Source of the DNA: Diphasiastrum complanatum
Lineage: Eukaryota > Streptophyta > Lycopodiopsida > Lycopodiales > Lycopodiaceae
Assembly: GCA_029204225.1 (NCBI GenBank)
Contig: CM055107.1
Span: forward strand, 1,484,128-1,548,127
Direction: 5' to 3'
Length of the DNA stretch: 64,000 bases
The notes under the pieces were generated by a model. That model was not told the origin of the DNA, searched no databases, and saw nothing but the letters and a program-made list of their open reading frames with translations. Both the position numbers and the translations under genes were made by a program. Positions 40,503-55,974 of this stretch are shown in pieces; position 1 is the first letter of the stretch; the number at the start of each line of letters is the position of its first letter.

Positions 40503-41640
40503 GGTTTTAGTTATAACGTACTTAATATAATGGAATGGATTACTTCAAGGCGCCCATCTCTGCACCGTCGCACCTTACATCTTGGACAAGTTGGTGATTA
40601 TTCTCGCGCAGCTCGAGCTTTAGCTCCTCTCACACCTGCTCCCTTTTCTGTTAATACTGTTGTTGCTACTCTCCAAGCTCTTCATCCTGTTTCTAAAGGC
40701 ATTCTTCCCTTGTTTGTGGAGGACTTTGTGTCTGATGTTGACTTGGTGCTTGATCTTGATTCTTTCTCTCGTGTTTTCCATCGTAGTCCTCGTCTTGCTG
40801 TTGGTGGTCCCTCCAGTTTGGTCTATGAACACCTTCGTGATTGTTTTCCATCTGAGGACTCTGCTAGTGGTTTTGTTCAACTCTTTCAGGTCTGCCCTTT
40901 TATCGCCTCTGGTCACATTCCTTCTTTTGTTGCATGTCTTTTGTCTGCGTCTCGTTTGGTCGCCATGACTAAAGCCTCGGGTGGCGTCCGCCCATCGCTA
41001 TTGGCAAAGTCCTCCTTCGTCTTGTTAGTCGCACTATATGTTTTTAGTTTCAACAGATTTTCGTCTCTTTTTTCTCCCCTCATCAGTTTGGCGTCTCTAC
41101 TCCTGGCGATTGTGAAGTTGTCATTCATGGTCTGCATACCACCCTTGATCTCCATCTTGACTGGGTTGTTCTCCAAGTGGATGTTTCCAATGCTTTTAAC
41201 TCTGTTTCTAGAGCTGCGATCTTTCGGGAGCTGCGCGCGGCTGGTGGTGAGTTGGCTCAGCTTATCCCATTTGTGTGGTTGTTCTATGCTACTGAGACTC
41301 CTCTCTTTTACAGTCACCATGTGCGCTCTGGAGATCTTTCTACTATCCAGTCTGCAGCAGGTACTCGTCAAGGTGATCCTTTGGGTGTCCTCTTTTCGCT
41401 CTGGCTCATTTCCATGCACTTCGAGCTTCTGCAGAGGCCTTTCCCTCCTGCCTATTTCCTTCGGTTGCTGATACACTCATATTGTTGGTCCAACGTAGTT
41501 CCATTGCCCTGCAACATGCTCATGCCCTATCAATTCTACAATGGGCGACGATGGCTGGGTCTGCTACATCTCATCTCCCTTCATTAGCCGACTCACCACT
41601 TCTTCACTTTTATGATCTGCTGCAGTCAGTTGGCAGACTC
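40503..41640 (+). pseudogene. Non-LTR-like reverse transcriptase relic
   Basis: The plus strand reads from about 40545 an RT-type protein: FSVNTVVATLQALHPVSKG, LAVGGPSSLVYEHLRDCF, GHIPSFVACLLSASRLVAM, then in another frame MDVSNAFNSVSRAAIFREL (motif A Asp) and QSAAGTRQGDPLGVLF (motif B). The YxDD box is reduced to a single Asp (FPSVADTLI) by a small deletion, and several frameshifts occur. The family resembles uncharacterised RT proteins of plants rather than copia or gypsy. No endonuclease or RNase H was found. Confidence 0.78.
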
Positions 41641-42094
41641 CCACTGACATCATCATAGTTTATGCACTTTTATTTTTAATGTCAGGATCTGGATTAATCT
41701 TAATTTTACTGCAAGCTTCGCTCTTATTTGAGCTTACTTTTGTTTAAACTTCCCCTTCGGGGTGTATATATCTTTTTCATCGATGTACCTACTATTTTTT
41801 CTTGCCACGTGACAACATTAAATTGGGCCAAAAAAGTCCAAGTATCCATTATGCAATGGAAGGTGCCCGGGCACGTGCCATTTTGCTCAGTTCGGCTCGA
41901 CTCCTCTGGGCCTCAACCAAATAATTCTGGAAATCCTTAGCGGGCAGAATGGTATGTGCCCTCGGGTCCTTCCATAGTACGTAATTGTCGTTCGCCAGAT
42001 ATATTCTTTTGCATAATATACGGCCTCAATTTTAATATTATATTTTGTATTGCACCCTACGTACACCTCAGGCCCCTGCCTACTGCACCCCCTT
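41641..42094. other. Intergenic, no gene seen
   Basis: AT-rich at the left. The partial palindrome CCCGGGCACGTGCC at 41866-41879 is the only notable motif. It ends at a GA microsatellite. Confidence 0.45.
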
Positions 42095-42104
42095 GAGAGA
42101 GAGA

Positions 42105-42168
<64 letters not shown>
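42095..42168. repeat. GA microsatellite 1 of the 42-46 kb cluster
   Basis: (GA)n of 74 bp with one GGGA interruption. Confidence 0.95.
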
Positions 42169-42171
<3 letters not shown>

Positions 42172-42196
42172 CAGACAGACAAAGCAAGCGTTGTTG

Positions 42197-42379
42197 CTCT
42201 GAGAGAATGTAGGCTGTTGTGGAGAAAAGACGTTTCGGAGCTCCTGATTGGTCCACATTTGCCCTAAAATGACTTTGAAGGGAAATTCAAAGGCACTTTA
42301 AGTGGGGATGAAGGGCAACCATTGATTTTAAAAAGATAAATATGCCTTTAAAAGGTTCTATAAAGAGAACTTTCGAGAG
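42197..42379 (+). promoter_or_regulatory. Promoter-like module 1
   Basis: It contains a reversed CCAAT box within a 24-bp core (42247-42270, ATTGGTCCACATTTGCCCTA and AAAT), a TATA-like CTATAAAG at 42358-42365 and a heat-shock-type element GAACTTTCGAGAG at 42367-42379. GA microsatellites lie on both sides. The same core and arrangement recur at 45201. No confirmed gene follows. Confidence 0.45.
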
Positions 42380-42399
42380 AGAGCGTGCGTGAGCGATGG

Positions 42400-42402
<3 letters not shown>

Positions 42403-42457
<55 letters not shown>
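42403..42457. repeat. GA microsatellite 2
   Basis: (GA)n of about 55 bp. Confidence 0.95.
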
Positions 42458-42458
<1 letters not shown>

Positions 42459-42548
42459 ATGCTTGGATATGGTGGTTGATGACGGTGGGGAAGTAGAGGT
42501 CGATAGGATCGGAAGCAGTAATGGCGAGATTCAAACGGGTGTTAAATA

Positions 42549-42842
42549 ATGGATGTGGTGGGTGAATTGAAGGAATCTGTTTTGCGTTTGAGTGGTAGGA
42601 TGAGCAACAATCGCCCTAGATCCACTGTGAAGCAGGACTGGCATCCTGGGTGGGGCCCTAGGGGAAGCGAAAAGATGTAGGAGTGTGAGAATGGCGTTGC
42701 AGTTGCAAGGCGAATTGAAAACTCTAATGCGGCTGTTGTCTTGCAAATAGATGGGCATATGGATTCTGAATTTGGTTTTGATTCTGATTTTAATGATGAT
42801 GATGATGATGATGATGTGGTGACGGAAAACAAAGAAAAGGAT

Positions 42843-42907
<65 letters not shown>

Positions 42908-42920
42908 TTAGCAGGAGAGT
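42549..42920 (+). pseudogene. Possible host gene fragment with acidic and Arg-Glu tail
   Basis: The frame starts MDVVGELKESVLRLSGRMSN and continues through KQDWHPGWGPRGSEKM to a TAG at 42678. It then stays open in the same frame (GVAVARRIENSNAAVV, HMDSEFGFDSDFN, a run of eight Asp) into a GA tract read as Arg-Glu. Composition before the tract is protein-like, but I do not recognise the family. The in-frame stop and the microsatellite argue for a relic. It could also be an exon whose real frame avoids the stop. Confidence 0.3.
42844..42902. repeat. GA microsatellite 3
   Basis: (AG)n of about 58 bp, preceded by a (GAT)n run at 42793-42816. Confidence 0.95.
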
Positions 42921-43048
42921 AGATGTCGCTTGGCAACAAAGACTCATCAGGAAGTGGAGTAGCCGCTCTTGATAAATGAATTGAATTTCCTATTATCATG
43001 GTGAGGTAATTATTTTGTTTTCAGAAATGAAGATATGTTTTGTGTGTG

Positions 43049-46579
<3,531 letters not shown>

Positions 46580-47516
46580 TGTTGGATTTTCATGTTCAGG
46601 TCCAAATCCATTCGGTAATGAGCATTCTGAAAACTATATATACTCATACTACAACAAAACCTGAAGTCCGACTTCATCGACTTCGACTTCATCATTACTC
46701 GACTCTCCACTCACTCGACTCGATCGACACTCTCGACTCACTCGACTCCATCGACCCCCGACTCTCTCGACTCCATCGACTCTCGACTCACTCGACCCCA
46801 TCGACTTACTTGACTTACTCTACTCCCTCATGAATTACTCAATACTAAATCAAATCAGATCTATAAAATTCGATACAGAAAAAAGTCGATCAAGGTATTG
46901 TTAGTTGATTCCAACCAACGTTGCGATCAGAAGGATGACATTGACAGTCCACCTACTTGTACATAGATTTACTTGGCTATCTACTATAGGAAGGCTCTAG
47001 TAAATTAGGTAGATTCAAACCTATACTCTCAAGTACTGATCATTGAATTACAATCATCAACAAGTCAAGTAAATCTAGAATAAAGTTTGCACGTATAGCA
47101 GTCAGTGATCATTCAATTCATTCTTGTCTGATTGTATTTTCTCAAACAGAAGAGAGAGAATTCATCTAGCAATGATCAAGCGTTTAAAGCTTTTCATTTT
47201 TGTGCCTCGTAGACTAGCGCACTACTTCATGCTCGTGTATTCTATTTTTTATTAATCAAAGAGTGCAATTTGTCCACACAGCACTATCTTTGTTCATTTA
47301 TGCATTATCACAAACTGTACACATCTTGATTCTTGCTGCTACGTTGACACACTTCCAATCCACAACTGTCTGTTGTAAGTTGCCGCTGCTAGTATCTTGA
47401 TATAGATTTTGATTATGGACCTCATTCTTGAAAACCGATTGCTCGAATCCCATCGAGATACCAAGTTCTACTCTTGTGTCAAAACTTGTTTCTGCTACAC
47501 CCACCAATTTTCGACA
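46580..47516 (+). repeat. 5' LTR of copia element 4
   Basis: The 937-bp LTR runs from TGTTGGATTTTCATGTTCAG to TTTTCGACA. It carries a minisatellite of CTCGACTC/CATCGAC units at 46690-46810 that is shorter in the 3' copy. Confidence 0.85.
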
Positions 47517-47528
47517 TGGTATTAGAGC
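47517..47528 (+). promoter_or_regulatory. Primer-binding site of copia element 4
   Basis: TGGTATTAGAGC has one mismatch to the initiator-Met tRNA complement and directly follows the LTR. Confidence 0.85.
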
Positions 47529-47660
47529 GTGTGGTTCAGTAATCTACATTTTCATGCAGGTAATCAGTCTTGTTTCTATCAAGACATCGCTTTGAAAGTG
47601 CACAATTAGCAGTTTTTTTATATTGTTGTCTCTACCAATGATCTCGCTATCTTCACCAGA

Positions 47661-48540
47661 ATGGATCCATATTTTAGTTCATCTATGATTGACAAACTCG
47701 ATGGAAAGAACTACTATCTCTGGAAGCTCAAGATGAAAGTCGTACTACTTGCCAAAGAACTGTGGGACATCGTTGATGGCACAGAGGTGTCAATGCACAC
47801 AACATCACCAAAATGAGGGACGACAAGGCATTTGCCTTTATTACTCTGAACATTAAATACTCTCAAATTAGACATATTCGAACTACTCAAATTGCTAAGG
47901 ATGCTTGGGACATCCTAGCAATCCTCTATGATATTAGAGATGTTACATCCAAGTTACATTTGAGGAAAAAATTCTTTACATTAAGAATGTCTGATGCAAA
48001 CAATATTTTGAGCCATCTCAATACATTCAAAAATCTCATGGTGCAGATGACTGCAATCGACTCAGTCATTGAAGATTCCAATGCAGTAATGACCCTACCA
48101 TCGAGTCTACATGAAGCTTTCAAAACCTAGGTCATGACGATGTCGACCCAGAAGCATCTCGCTCTATCATGAATCATCTCGATGCTACTTCAAGAGGTGA
48201 TAAGACGAAATGGATCCTCCTCCAGCTCAATACCGAATCTTCAAGCTCTATTCTCAAAGAAAATCAGAGTTTAGATCCAAGAGATCCACAAAGTCAGACT
48301 ATCTTGACAATAAGAGCAACATGCAGCTTGGATCGAATTTAGAATCAAATTCATAGACTTCATCATTCCAGCCAAGACAGAAAATATTTTGTAAATACTA
48401 GTCACCTTATTAAGGATTGTAGGACATTGAAATACAACAATGAAAAGAATAAGCAATTCCAATAACAACAAGAAAATGTTGCAACTATCACTCACTCGAC
48501 CTAGCCATATAGGTTGTACATATGATTTAATTCAAGTTCT
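47661..48540 (+). pseudogene. Copia 4 gag
   Basis: The ATG at 47661 opens MDPYFSSSMIDKLDGKNYYL (UBN2 gag start). A frameshift follows, then 47813-48130 with AFAFITLNIKYSQIRHI, AWDILAILYDIRD and LHLRKKFFTLRMSD. The zinc knuckle region to 48540 is worn. Confidence 0.85.
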
Positions 48541-48729
48541 AGTGGCTAAAAAGGCCAAAAACTAGTTTTCTAGACATATGACACATGGCATCAATCTATT
48601 GATTGCATGAGCCACATCCTTTGGTTAGGTGTCATACCACATGTGTAGAGGACAACTCACATGTGTGGAATAAGCTGAAGTAGACAAATTTTGACTTCTA
48701 AAAGATTTCCAAGTAGATCTCCATATAAA

Positions 48730-49221
48730 AGGAAAATGGACCAAAAGTGCTCAAAATAGAAGGTTTTGTCCAAGTGTCAGTTTTGCATGATGAATCATCA
48801 TATGACAAAGCACCTTCACACATGTGGGATCATAGGGATGATCAGTACCACGAGCTCCCACTTATTGTATATATAGAGCCACATTTGGCCATAATCAATG
48901 TGAGACACCAATCTTGGTTTTGGAAGCAATTTTGAGTGATTCTCTCCATTTATCTACATTTGTTTTGATTGTTTTGAGGTTCTATCAATGTGTACTTTAT
49001 TTTCAGGTTGGAGTCCGTACTCAGACAGTTTTTCACACGTGTGAAACCATAAAGTACACTTACATTCAATTAATGATTGTTCTTGTTAGGATTTTGTGTC
49101 TAGAATTGATCTAGATTGATCTTAATCTGAAGTAGATTGATAGATCAAGTAATCTGACAACCAATCCCTCTTGAGGATCAGATTAGGATCCACTCTTGGT
49201 CCTTTTTGTACTTTTTGCACA
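48730..49221 (+). repeat. 5' LTR (at least 492 bp) of the gag-only element
   Basis: It starts AGGAAAATGGACCAAAAGTG and ends CTTTTTGCACA. Related sequence may extend left to about 48540, in which case the right copy is truncated. It contains TATATATAG near 48868. Confidence 0.82.
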
Positions 49222-50811
49222 TGGTATTAGAGCCTAGTACAAGAGGTTTTATCGAAATTGATAGGGTTAATCCAAATCAAAGCCAAAATTAGCAGTTTTT
49301 TGGAAACTAGTCAAATTTTGTGTAGCGAGTTGGATTTGATACCTATCCTCAAAATTTTTGGTCCAAATCTTGTTGTGGGCTGTAGGAACACTTTTCACAC
49401 GTGTGAGGCCGTACAGCTCTGGTTTTGGCTGAGAAAATTCAAAAATTTGTACAATTTGACTCACACACCCAATTTGAGAGATTTTTAGTGCAAAATCAAG
49501 CATTTTCTATAGAGAATCTAATCCATTGATTAGTTCTTGGATTAGATCAGCCAAAAAACTAAAATTGAAGCTTGAATTAGGAGCACTAAATGATTTTCTC
49601 TGATTTTTTGAGTGTATGTTGAAGTTAAGAGAGATTTTGCTAAAAATCATAGATTAAGGAGTGATATGCAAGGTGAGAGGTTGAAATCCATTGTACCATC
49701 ACTCTAGATTTGTTCAAGAGTGATAGGGTCAAGTTTAGAAGCATCAATTTGCTAGAAAACATCCTTGGATCTGTCCTCCAAGTGAAACCTTTGAGAGTTT
49801 CTAGTGCATATAGAGCATCTATGCAAATCTTTTGTAGAATTTGACATAGATTGGCTTAAATTGAGAGTTCTAGAAAAGAGATTGAGATCCAAGTCACATT
49901 GTTATATCCTACTCAATTTTTTTGAGTGATTGTAAGGTTTGAAAAGAGTCATTAAGGTGTCCATGGCAAATGTGTAGAGAGAGATCCAATTTTCTAATAA
50001 TTCCTTCCTTTGTAGAGGGCAAGATCTAGAAGCTCATTGTGTGTTGTTATTGGTGGAGAGTAGGTGATCAAATCTTTCTAAGTGGCATTAGCTCTTTGAA
50101 GCACAACATCTTAGTGAGAAAAATCACAACTTTTGATTTTGAATTTCATTCCAAGTCTTAAAAGGTAGAGTAATTGGTGGAATCCAATAGGAGTGATTGA
50201 ATTCAATTTGTTGAGCAAAAATTGACATAGTATGTATGAAACTCAAATTAGTTCTATTCAACTTTCTTTGTGAGAGTGTGAGGGTCAATTTGTGATCCCA
50301 TTGAATGTCTAGAATGAGGAGGAGTCCATATTTGAGTATTCATGCATGGTTGAGATCTTTGTGAATCTCTAGTTGTCTAAATTTTTAAGCTTTGTGAAAA
50401 ATTGGTGGTATAGTTTGTTGTCAAATCAAATCAAATTCATTCTAAATCTCAAGTGTGAGATTATTTGGGTCAAGAGTGAGTCCAAAAGAAGTGATTAAGT
50501 TTGATTTTCATGTATTTGAAACAAAACCCATCTTTTGTTCAAGAATCTCAAGTGTTGAGAGAACTAGTCAAGTGAAAGGGAAAATCTAGGTGTCAAATCT
50601 TTTTCATATCCATTTCAACTTTCAAAAGAAAGAGTCATTGGTATTTGATGAGTTCAATAGGAGATTGGATCTGATTTCTTTTGTGATTTGATTCAAAGAT
50701 TGTGTGCTTTTGTCTTAGTGATCAAAGCAAAGTTTCCAAGTGACTAGTCATTAGTGTGAAGATTGATTCTTAGGTTTGTGAGCTAGATCTTTTGTAGATC
50801 ATTCTAGATTA

Positions 50812-51543
50812 TTGAAGATGTTCAAATCTAGTCTCTTGAAAGTCACAAATTACATTTGTAGAATCACATCACAGGTTTTTATTCACATGGCATCAATAGG
50901 TGGCATCCTATTGAAGGAAAGAAAGGATCCTGAGTGCAACCTTTGTGGCAAGGGAGGATATTTTTTCTCAAGATGCTACAAAAAGAAGACCAGTCCATCC
51001 AAGGAGAACCAAAGCAAGAGAGCAGAGGTGAAGGATGGAGCTTCAAGTTCAAAATGCAAATACAAGAAGGACAAGTCCAAGGAAAGGTGTTTCCTTTGTG
51101 GAAAGGTGAATGAGGCTTGGAGTTTCATAAGGTCTTGCAAGATTTGTCTTCAAGAGTCCATCACAACACATGTCAAATATTTTGAAATCTTTCATTTGGA
51201 AGTACATTGTTTGGTTCAAGATGCAAAGATAGATGTCACTTTCATGAAAGTAACCTGGATTTATTTTATGTCCTTGGAAAGTATTTTGCTTGGAACTTTA
51301 GATAAGTTCAAACTTATTGTTATGATCCAAGAGATATCAATCAAGAATAAGCAGCGTCAATCACAAAATGAAAATAGTTTCATTTATGCTCTCATGTTAA
51401 CTTATGAAGATCTATTTTGCTTTGAAGGGATTTTTGTATCTCAAAGGTGGCTTAAGGCAATGCTAGTTGAGTGTGATGCCTTAAAACATAGCAAAATATG
51501 TTTTCCTTGTAAGCTTACATTAGTTATGAAGTCAAGGAAATGA
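50812..51543 (+). CDS. Gag-like protein of the non-autonomous LTR element
   Basis: The 243-codon frame holds a CCHC-like cluster CNLCGKGGYFFSRCYKKK (the His is replaced by Phe), a Lys/Ser-rich linker, and a second partial knuckle RCFLCGKVNEAW. The remaining C-terminal part has no recognised domain. A second open frame follows at 51586-51861. It probably represents a degraded nucleocapsid; I infer that it packages the element RNA. Confidence 0.55.
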   Translation: MKMFKSSLLKVTNYICRITSQVFIHMASIGGILLKERKDPECNLCGKGGYFFSRCYKKKTSPSKENQSKRAEVKDGASSSKCKYKKDKSKERCFLCGKVNEAWSFIRSCKICLQESITTHVKYFEIFHLEVHCLVQDAKIDVTFMKVTWIYFMSLESILLGTLDKFKLIVMIQEISIKNKQRQSQNENSFIYALMLTYEDLFCFEGIFVSQRWLKAMLVECDALKHSKICFPCKLTLVMKSRK

Positions 51544-51800
51544 AAATATCTTCATAATGTAGGATCTTTTGGTTTCAATAAGATCATGAATGATGTGTTC
51601 ATTCATAAAGATAAAAATTGTATGTTTTCAATCCTAAAGGCAAGTTGTAAACTTCTTATGAGAATAAGTGAAGCATCCAAAGTGGACACTTATATCCCTA
51701 AGCAAGTAGTTAGCCTTATTGAGATGGAGATACCTTTTGATTTCAATATTGGAAAAATCATGCCAAGTTGTGGTGATTTTTGGACTTATGTTTCTAGCAT

Positions 51801-52292
51801 AGGAAAATGGACCAAAAGTGCTCAAAATAGAAGGTTTTGTCCAAGTGTCAGTTTTGCATGATGAATCATCATATAACAAAGCACCTTCACACATGTGGGA
51901 TCATAGGGATGATCAGTACCACGAGCTCCCACTTATTGTATATATAGAGCCACATTTGGCCATAATCAATGTGAGACACCAATCTTGGTTTTGGAAGCAA
52001 TTTTGAGTGATTCTCTCCATTTGTCTACATTTGTTTTGATTGTTTTGAGGTTCTATCAGGGTGTACTTTATTTTTAGGTTGGAGTCCGTACTCAAACAGT
52101 GTTTCACACGTGTGAAACCATAAAGTATACTTACCTTCAATTAATGATTGTTCTTGTTAGGATTTTGTGTCTAGAATTGATCTAGATTGATCTTAATCTG
52201 AAGTAGATTGATAGATCAAGTAATTTGACAACCAATCCCTCTTGAGGATCAGATTAGGATCCACTCTTGGTCCTTTTTGTACTTTTTGCACA
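51801..52292 (+). repeat. 3' LTR of the gag-only element
   Basis: Same length as the left copy with about a dozen substitutions. It is followed directly by copia 4 integrase sequence (GGAIYFLAFIDDFS). Confidence 0.85.
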
Positions 52293-54010
52293 TTCCATAG
52301 GGGGAGCCATTTACTTTCTAGCTTTTATTGATGATTTTTCTTGAAGAATTGTTACCTATTTTCTAAAGAACAAATCTGAAGCATTTAAATTCTTCAAATA
52401 GTTCAAGGCATCTATTGAAAATCAAACACATAAAAATCAAGGCTCTATGCAATGATGGAGGGGAGGAATTTATCTGCATCGAATTCAAGGATTTATGCAA
52501 GACGATTTACAACTAGTTATGTACATTGATCGAAAGTGCCAACCCATATCTCTCTTCCAAAGAAATTCTTGGGCAGAAGCTAATATGACTGCTGCCTATC
52601 TACAAAATCGATCCATTACAAAAGCTCTAAATGGCAAAACGCCTTATGAGGTATGGACGAGATCGAAACCCTCATTCAAGCACATTCGAGTTTTTGGATG
52701 CATTGCTTACTCTCAAATCTCTGTTGATTTAAGGAAGAAGCTAGACGATACTAGCAGAAAATCGATTTTCATCGGCTATCAAGACCACAAGGTATACAAA
52801 TTCTACAATTCGAACACACAAAAGTCATTCACAAGTAGAAACATCTTTCTGTGGAAGATCAGTTCTTCAACCACAAGGGGAACGCTCCAAAAAATTCCAA
52901 TCCAAGAGTCAAAACCAGCTCCGAACTTAGAATTGAACAAAAGAAATTTGATACAAAATTAGACAGTGAGTCAGATCTTCAACGAGTCGAATAGCATCAG
53001 AGGATCAAAATTCAACCCAAAAGATCGAATCGATCCAGATAGCCTCCATCTTGACTTATGGATGATCCAGCCTGCTATTTTGTGCAAGAACCATGCATTG
53101 TATCAGAGGCAATGTCAACTCGAGATGATGATCAATGGAAAGCCACAATGTGTAACTGAAAATCAGACATGGATTGTAACATAGCTGCCAAAGGACTGAA
53201 ATCCGATTCCATGCAAATGGATATTCAAAGCGAAGTATGATGTTGAAAGAAAACTAAATCGATACAAGGCTAGACTAGTCGCCAAAGATTTTTAATAGAT
53301 TCCAGATCTAGATTATTTAGAAACTTTCAACCTTGTTGTTAAACATACTTCAATTCAACTATTACCCTCTTGTGCAGCTGCAACCGATCTCAAAGTCCAC
53401 CAAATGGATGTCCAACCAGCTTTTCTGAACGGGACTATCAAAGAGGAAATCTACATGTCGCAACCAGAGGGATATTAAGGAGCATCTTGTCTGCAGAATT
53501 CACAAGGCTATGTATGGTCTAAAACAGTCACCACTACTCTATTTTCAGAAGATAAATGCATTTCTAATCGAGAGAGGCAGCCAATTTTCCAGCATTCTTG
53601 AAGGTTATACAGATGCAGATTCGGCAGGAGATATCAACACCAAAAAATCGACTTATGGATAGGTATTCTTATTCAATCAAGGCCTAATCTCATGGAACAG
53701 CCGAAAACAAATCTCAATAGCATTATCATCAGCTGAATGATAATACGTAGCTGCCACAAATGCTACCAAGGAGGCAATTTGGCAGAGAAATCTACTGGCA
53801 GATATCGACATTGCTCAGCTACAGCCAACAACCATATATTGTGATAATCAAAGCACAATCGCATCATCTCTAAATACGAGGGAGTAAGCATGTTGAAATC
53901 AGGTATCACTACCTCAAGGAAAAAGTGCAAGCAAGGAAGCATCATTAGTCTACTGCATGACATATTCTATGGCAGCAGATTACTTCACCAAAGCATTATC
54001 TAAGGATCAT
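52293..54010 (+). pseudogene. Copia 4 integrase, RT and RNase H pieces
   Basis: 52300-52500 shows AIYFLAFIDDFS and RIVTYFLKNKSEAFKFF. 52495-52960 gives the integrase C-terminus (AYLQNRSITKALNGKTPYEV, HIRVFGCIAYSQI, KSIFIGYQDHKVY). The RT (53090-53560: NQTWIVT, MDVQPAFLNGTIKEEIYM) has stops and loses its YVDD part in a deletion at about 53560. RNase H pieces lie at 53600-54010. Confidence 0.85.
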
Positions 54011-54077
54011 CACATCAGATTTAACAACATTCTAAATTTGAAGATCAAAGTTTTTCACCATCCACATTAAGGGAGAG

Positions 54078-54387
54078 TGTTAGATTTTAATGCTCAGGTC
54101 CAATTCCATTTGGTAATGAGCATCCTATAAACTGTATATACTCATACTACAACAAAACCTGAAGTCCAACTCCATCGACTTCAACTTCATCATTACTCGA
54201 CTCTTGATTCACTCGACTCCATTGACACTCGACTCACGTCCCACGTCGTGATCAGAAGGACGACGTTGATAGTCCACCTACTTGTACATAAATCTACTTG
54301 GCTATCTACTATAGGATGGCTCTAGTAAATTAGGTAAATTCAAACTTATACTCTCAAGTATTGATCACTGAACTGCAATCATCAACA
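54078..54387 (+). repeat. 3' LTR of copia element 4, truncated
   Basis: It starts TGTTAGATTTTAATGCTCAG and matches the 5' LTR, with an internal shortening of the CTCGACTC repeats, up to ATCATCAACA. Confidence 0.85.
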
Positions 54388-54590
54388 ATGAATTCTCCAA
54401 GCGAAGAACGCAGCCAAGCAACCTGATCAACAAGCAAGCATAGTCTCATCATCTCTCCAGGTCGAAGTGGACGAAGGCACATTCATGGTGAAAGATCAAA
54501 GTGCATTTTTGGATGATTCATGGTTTCTGGATTCTAGAGCAACTCAACATATGACCAATCAACGTGAGATCTTCTACAAATCATATCATC
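54388..54590 (+). pseudogene. Copia protease fragment out of order
   Basis: The frame reads SWFLDSRATQHMTNQREIFY, a copia aspartic protease motif with Gly replaced by Arg (DSRA). It follows directly on the truncated 3' LTR, whereas protease belongs between gag and integrase, the part missing from copia 4. Confidence 0.75.
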
Positions 54591-55972
<1,382 letters not shown>

Positions 55973-55974
55973 GA

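Larger units (their letters stand above)
48730..52292 (+). mobile_element. Gag-only LTR element (TR-GAG/LARD type)
   Basis: Two 492-bp direct repeats (48730-49221 and 51801-52292) with about 2-3% differences flank a 2.6-kb interior. The left repeat is followed at once by a primer site TGGTATTAGAGC (49222-49233). The interior carries one gag-like frame with two zinc-knuckle-like clusters and nothing resembling protease, integrase, RT or RNase H. It would depend on enzymes from another element. The outer LTR boundary on the left is uncertain because the repeats do not begin with TG. Confidence 0.78.
46580..54387 (+). mobile_element. Copia element 4, interrupted and rearranged
   Basis: A plus-strand copia with 5' LTR 46580-47516, primer site 47517-47528, gag from 47661, and (after a foreign LTR element) integrase C-terminus, RT and RNase H pieces. 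It ends with a polypurine tract (CCACATTAAGGGAGAG) and a 3' LTR from 54078 truncated at 54387. Protease and integrase N-terminal part are missing between 48545 and 52293. Confidence 0.85.

Noticed and set aside
41866-41879. CCCGGGCACGTGCC as a regulatory G-box site.
   Set aside because: No gene with a supported start lies nearby; the palindrome alone is weak evidence.
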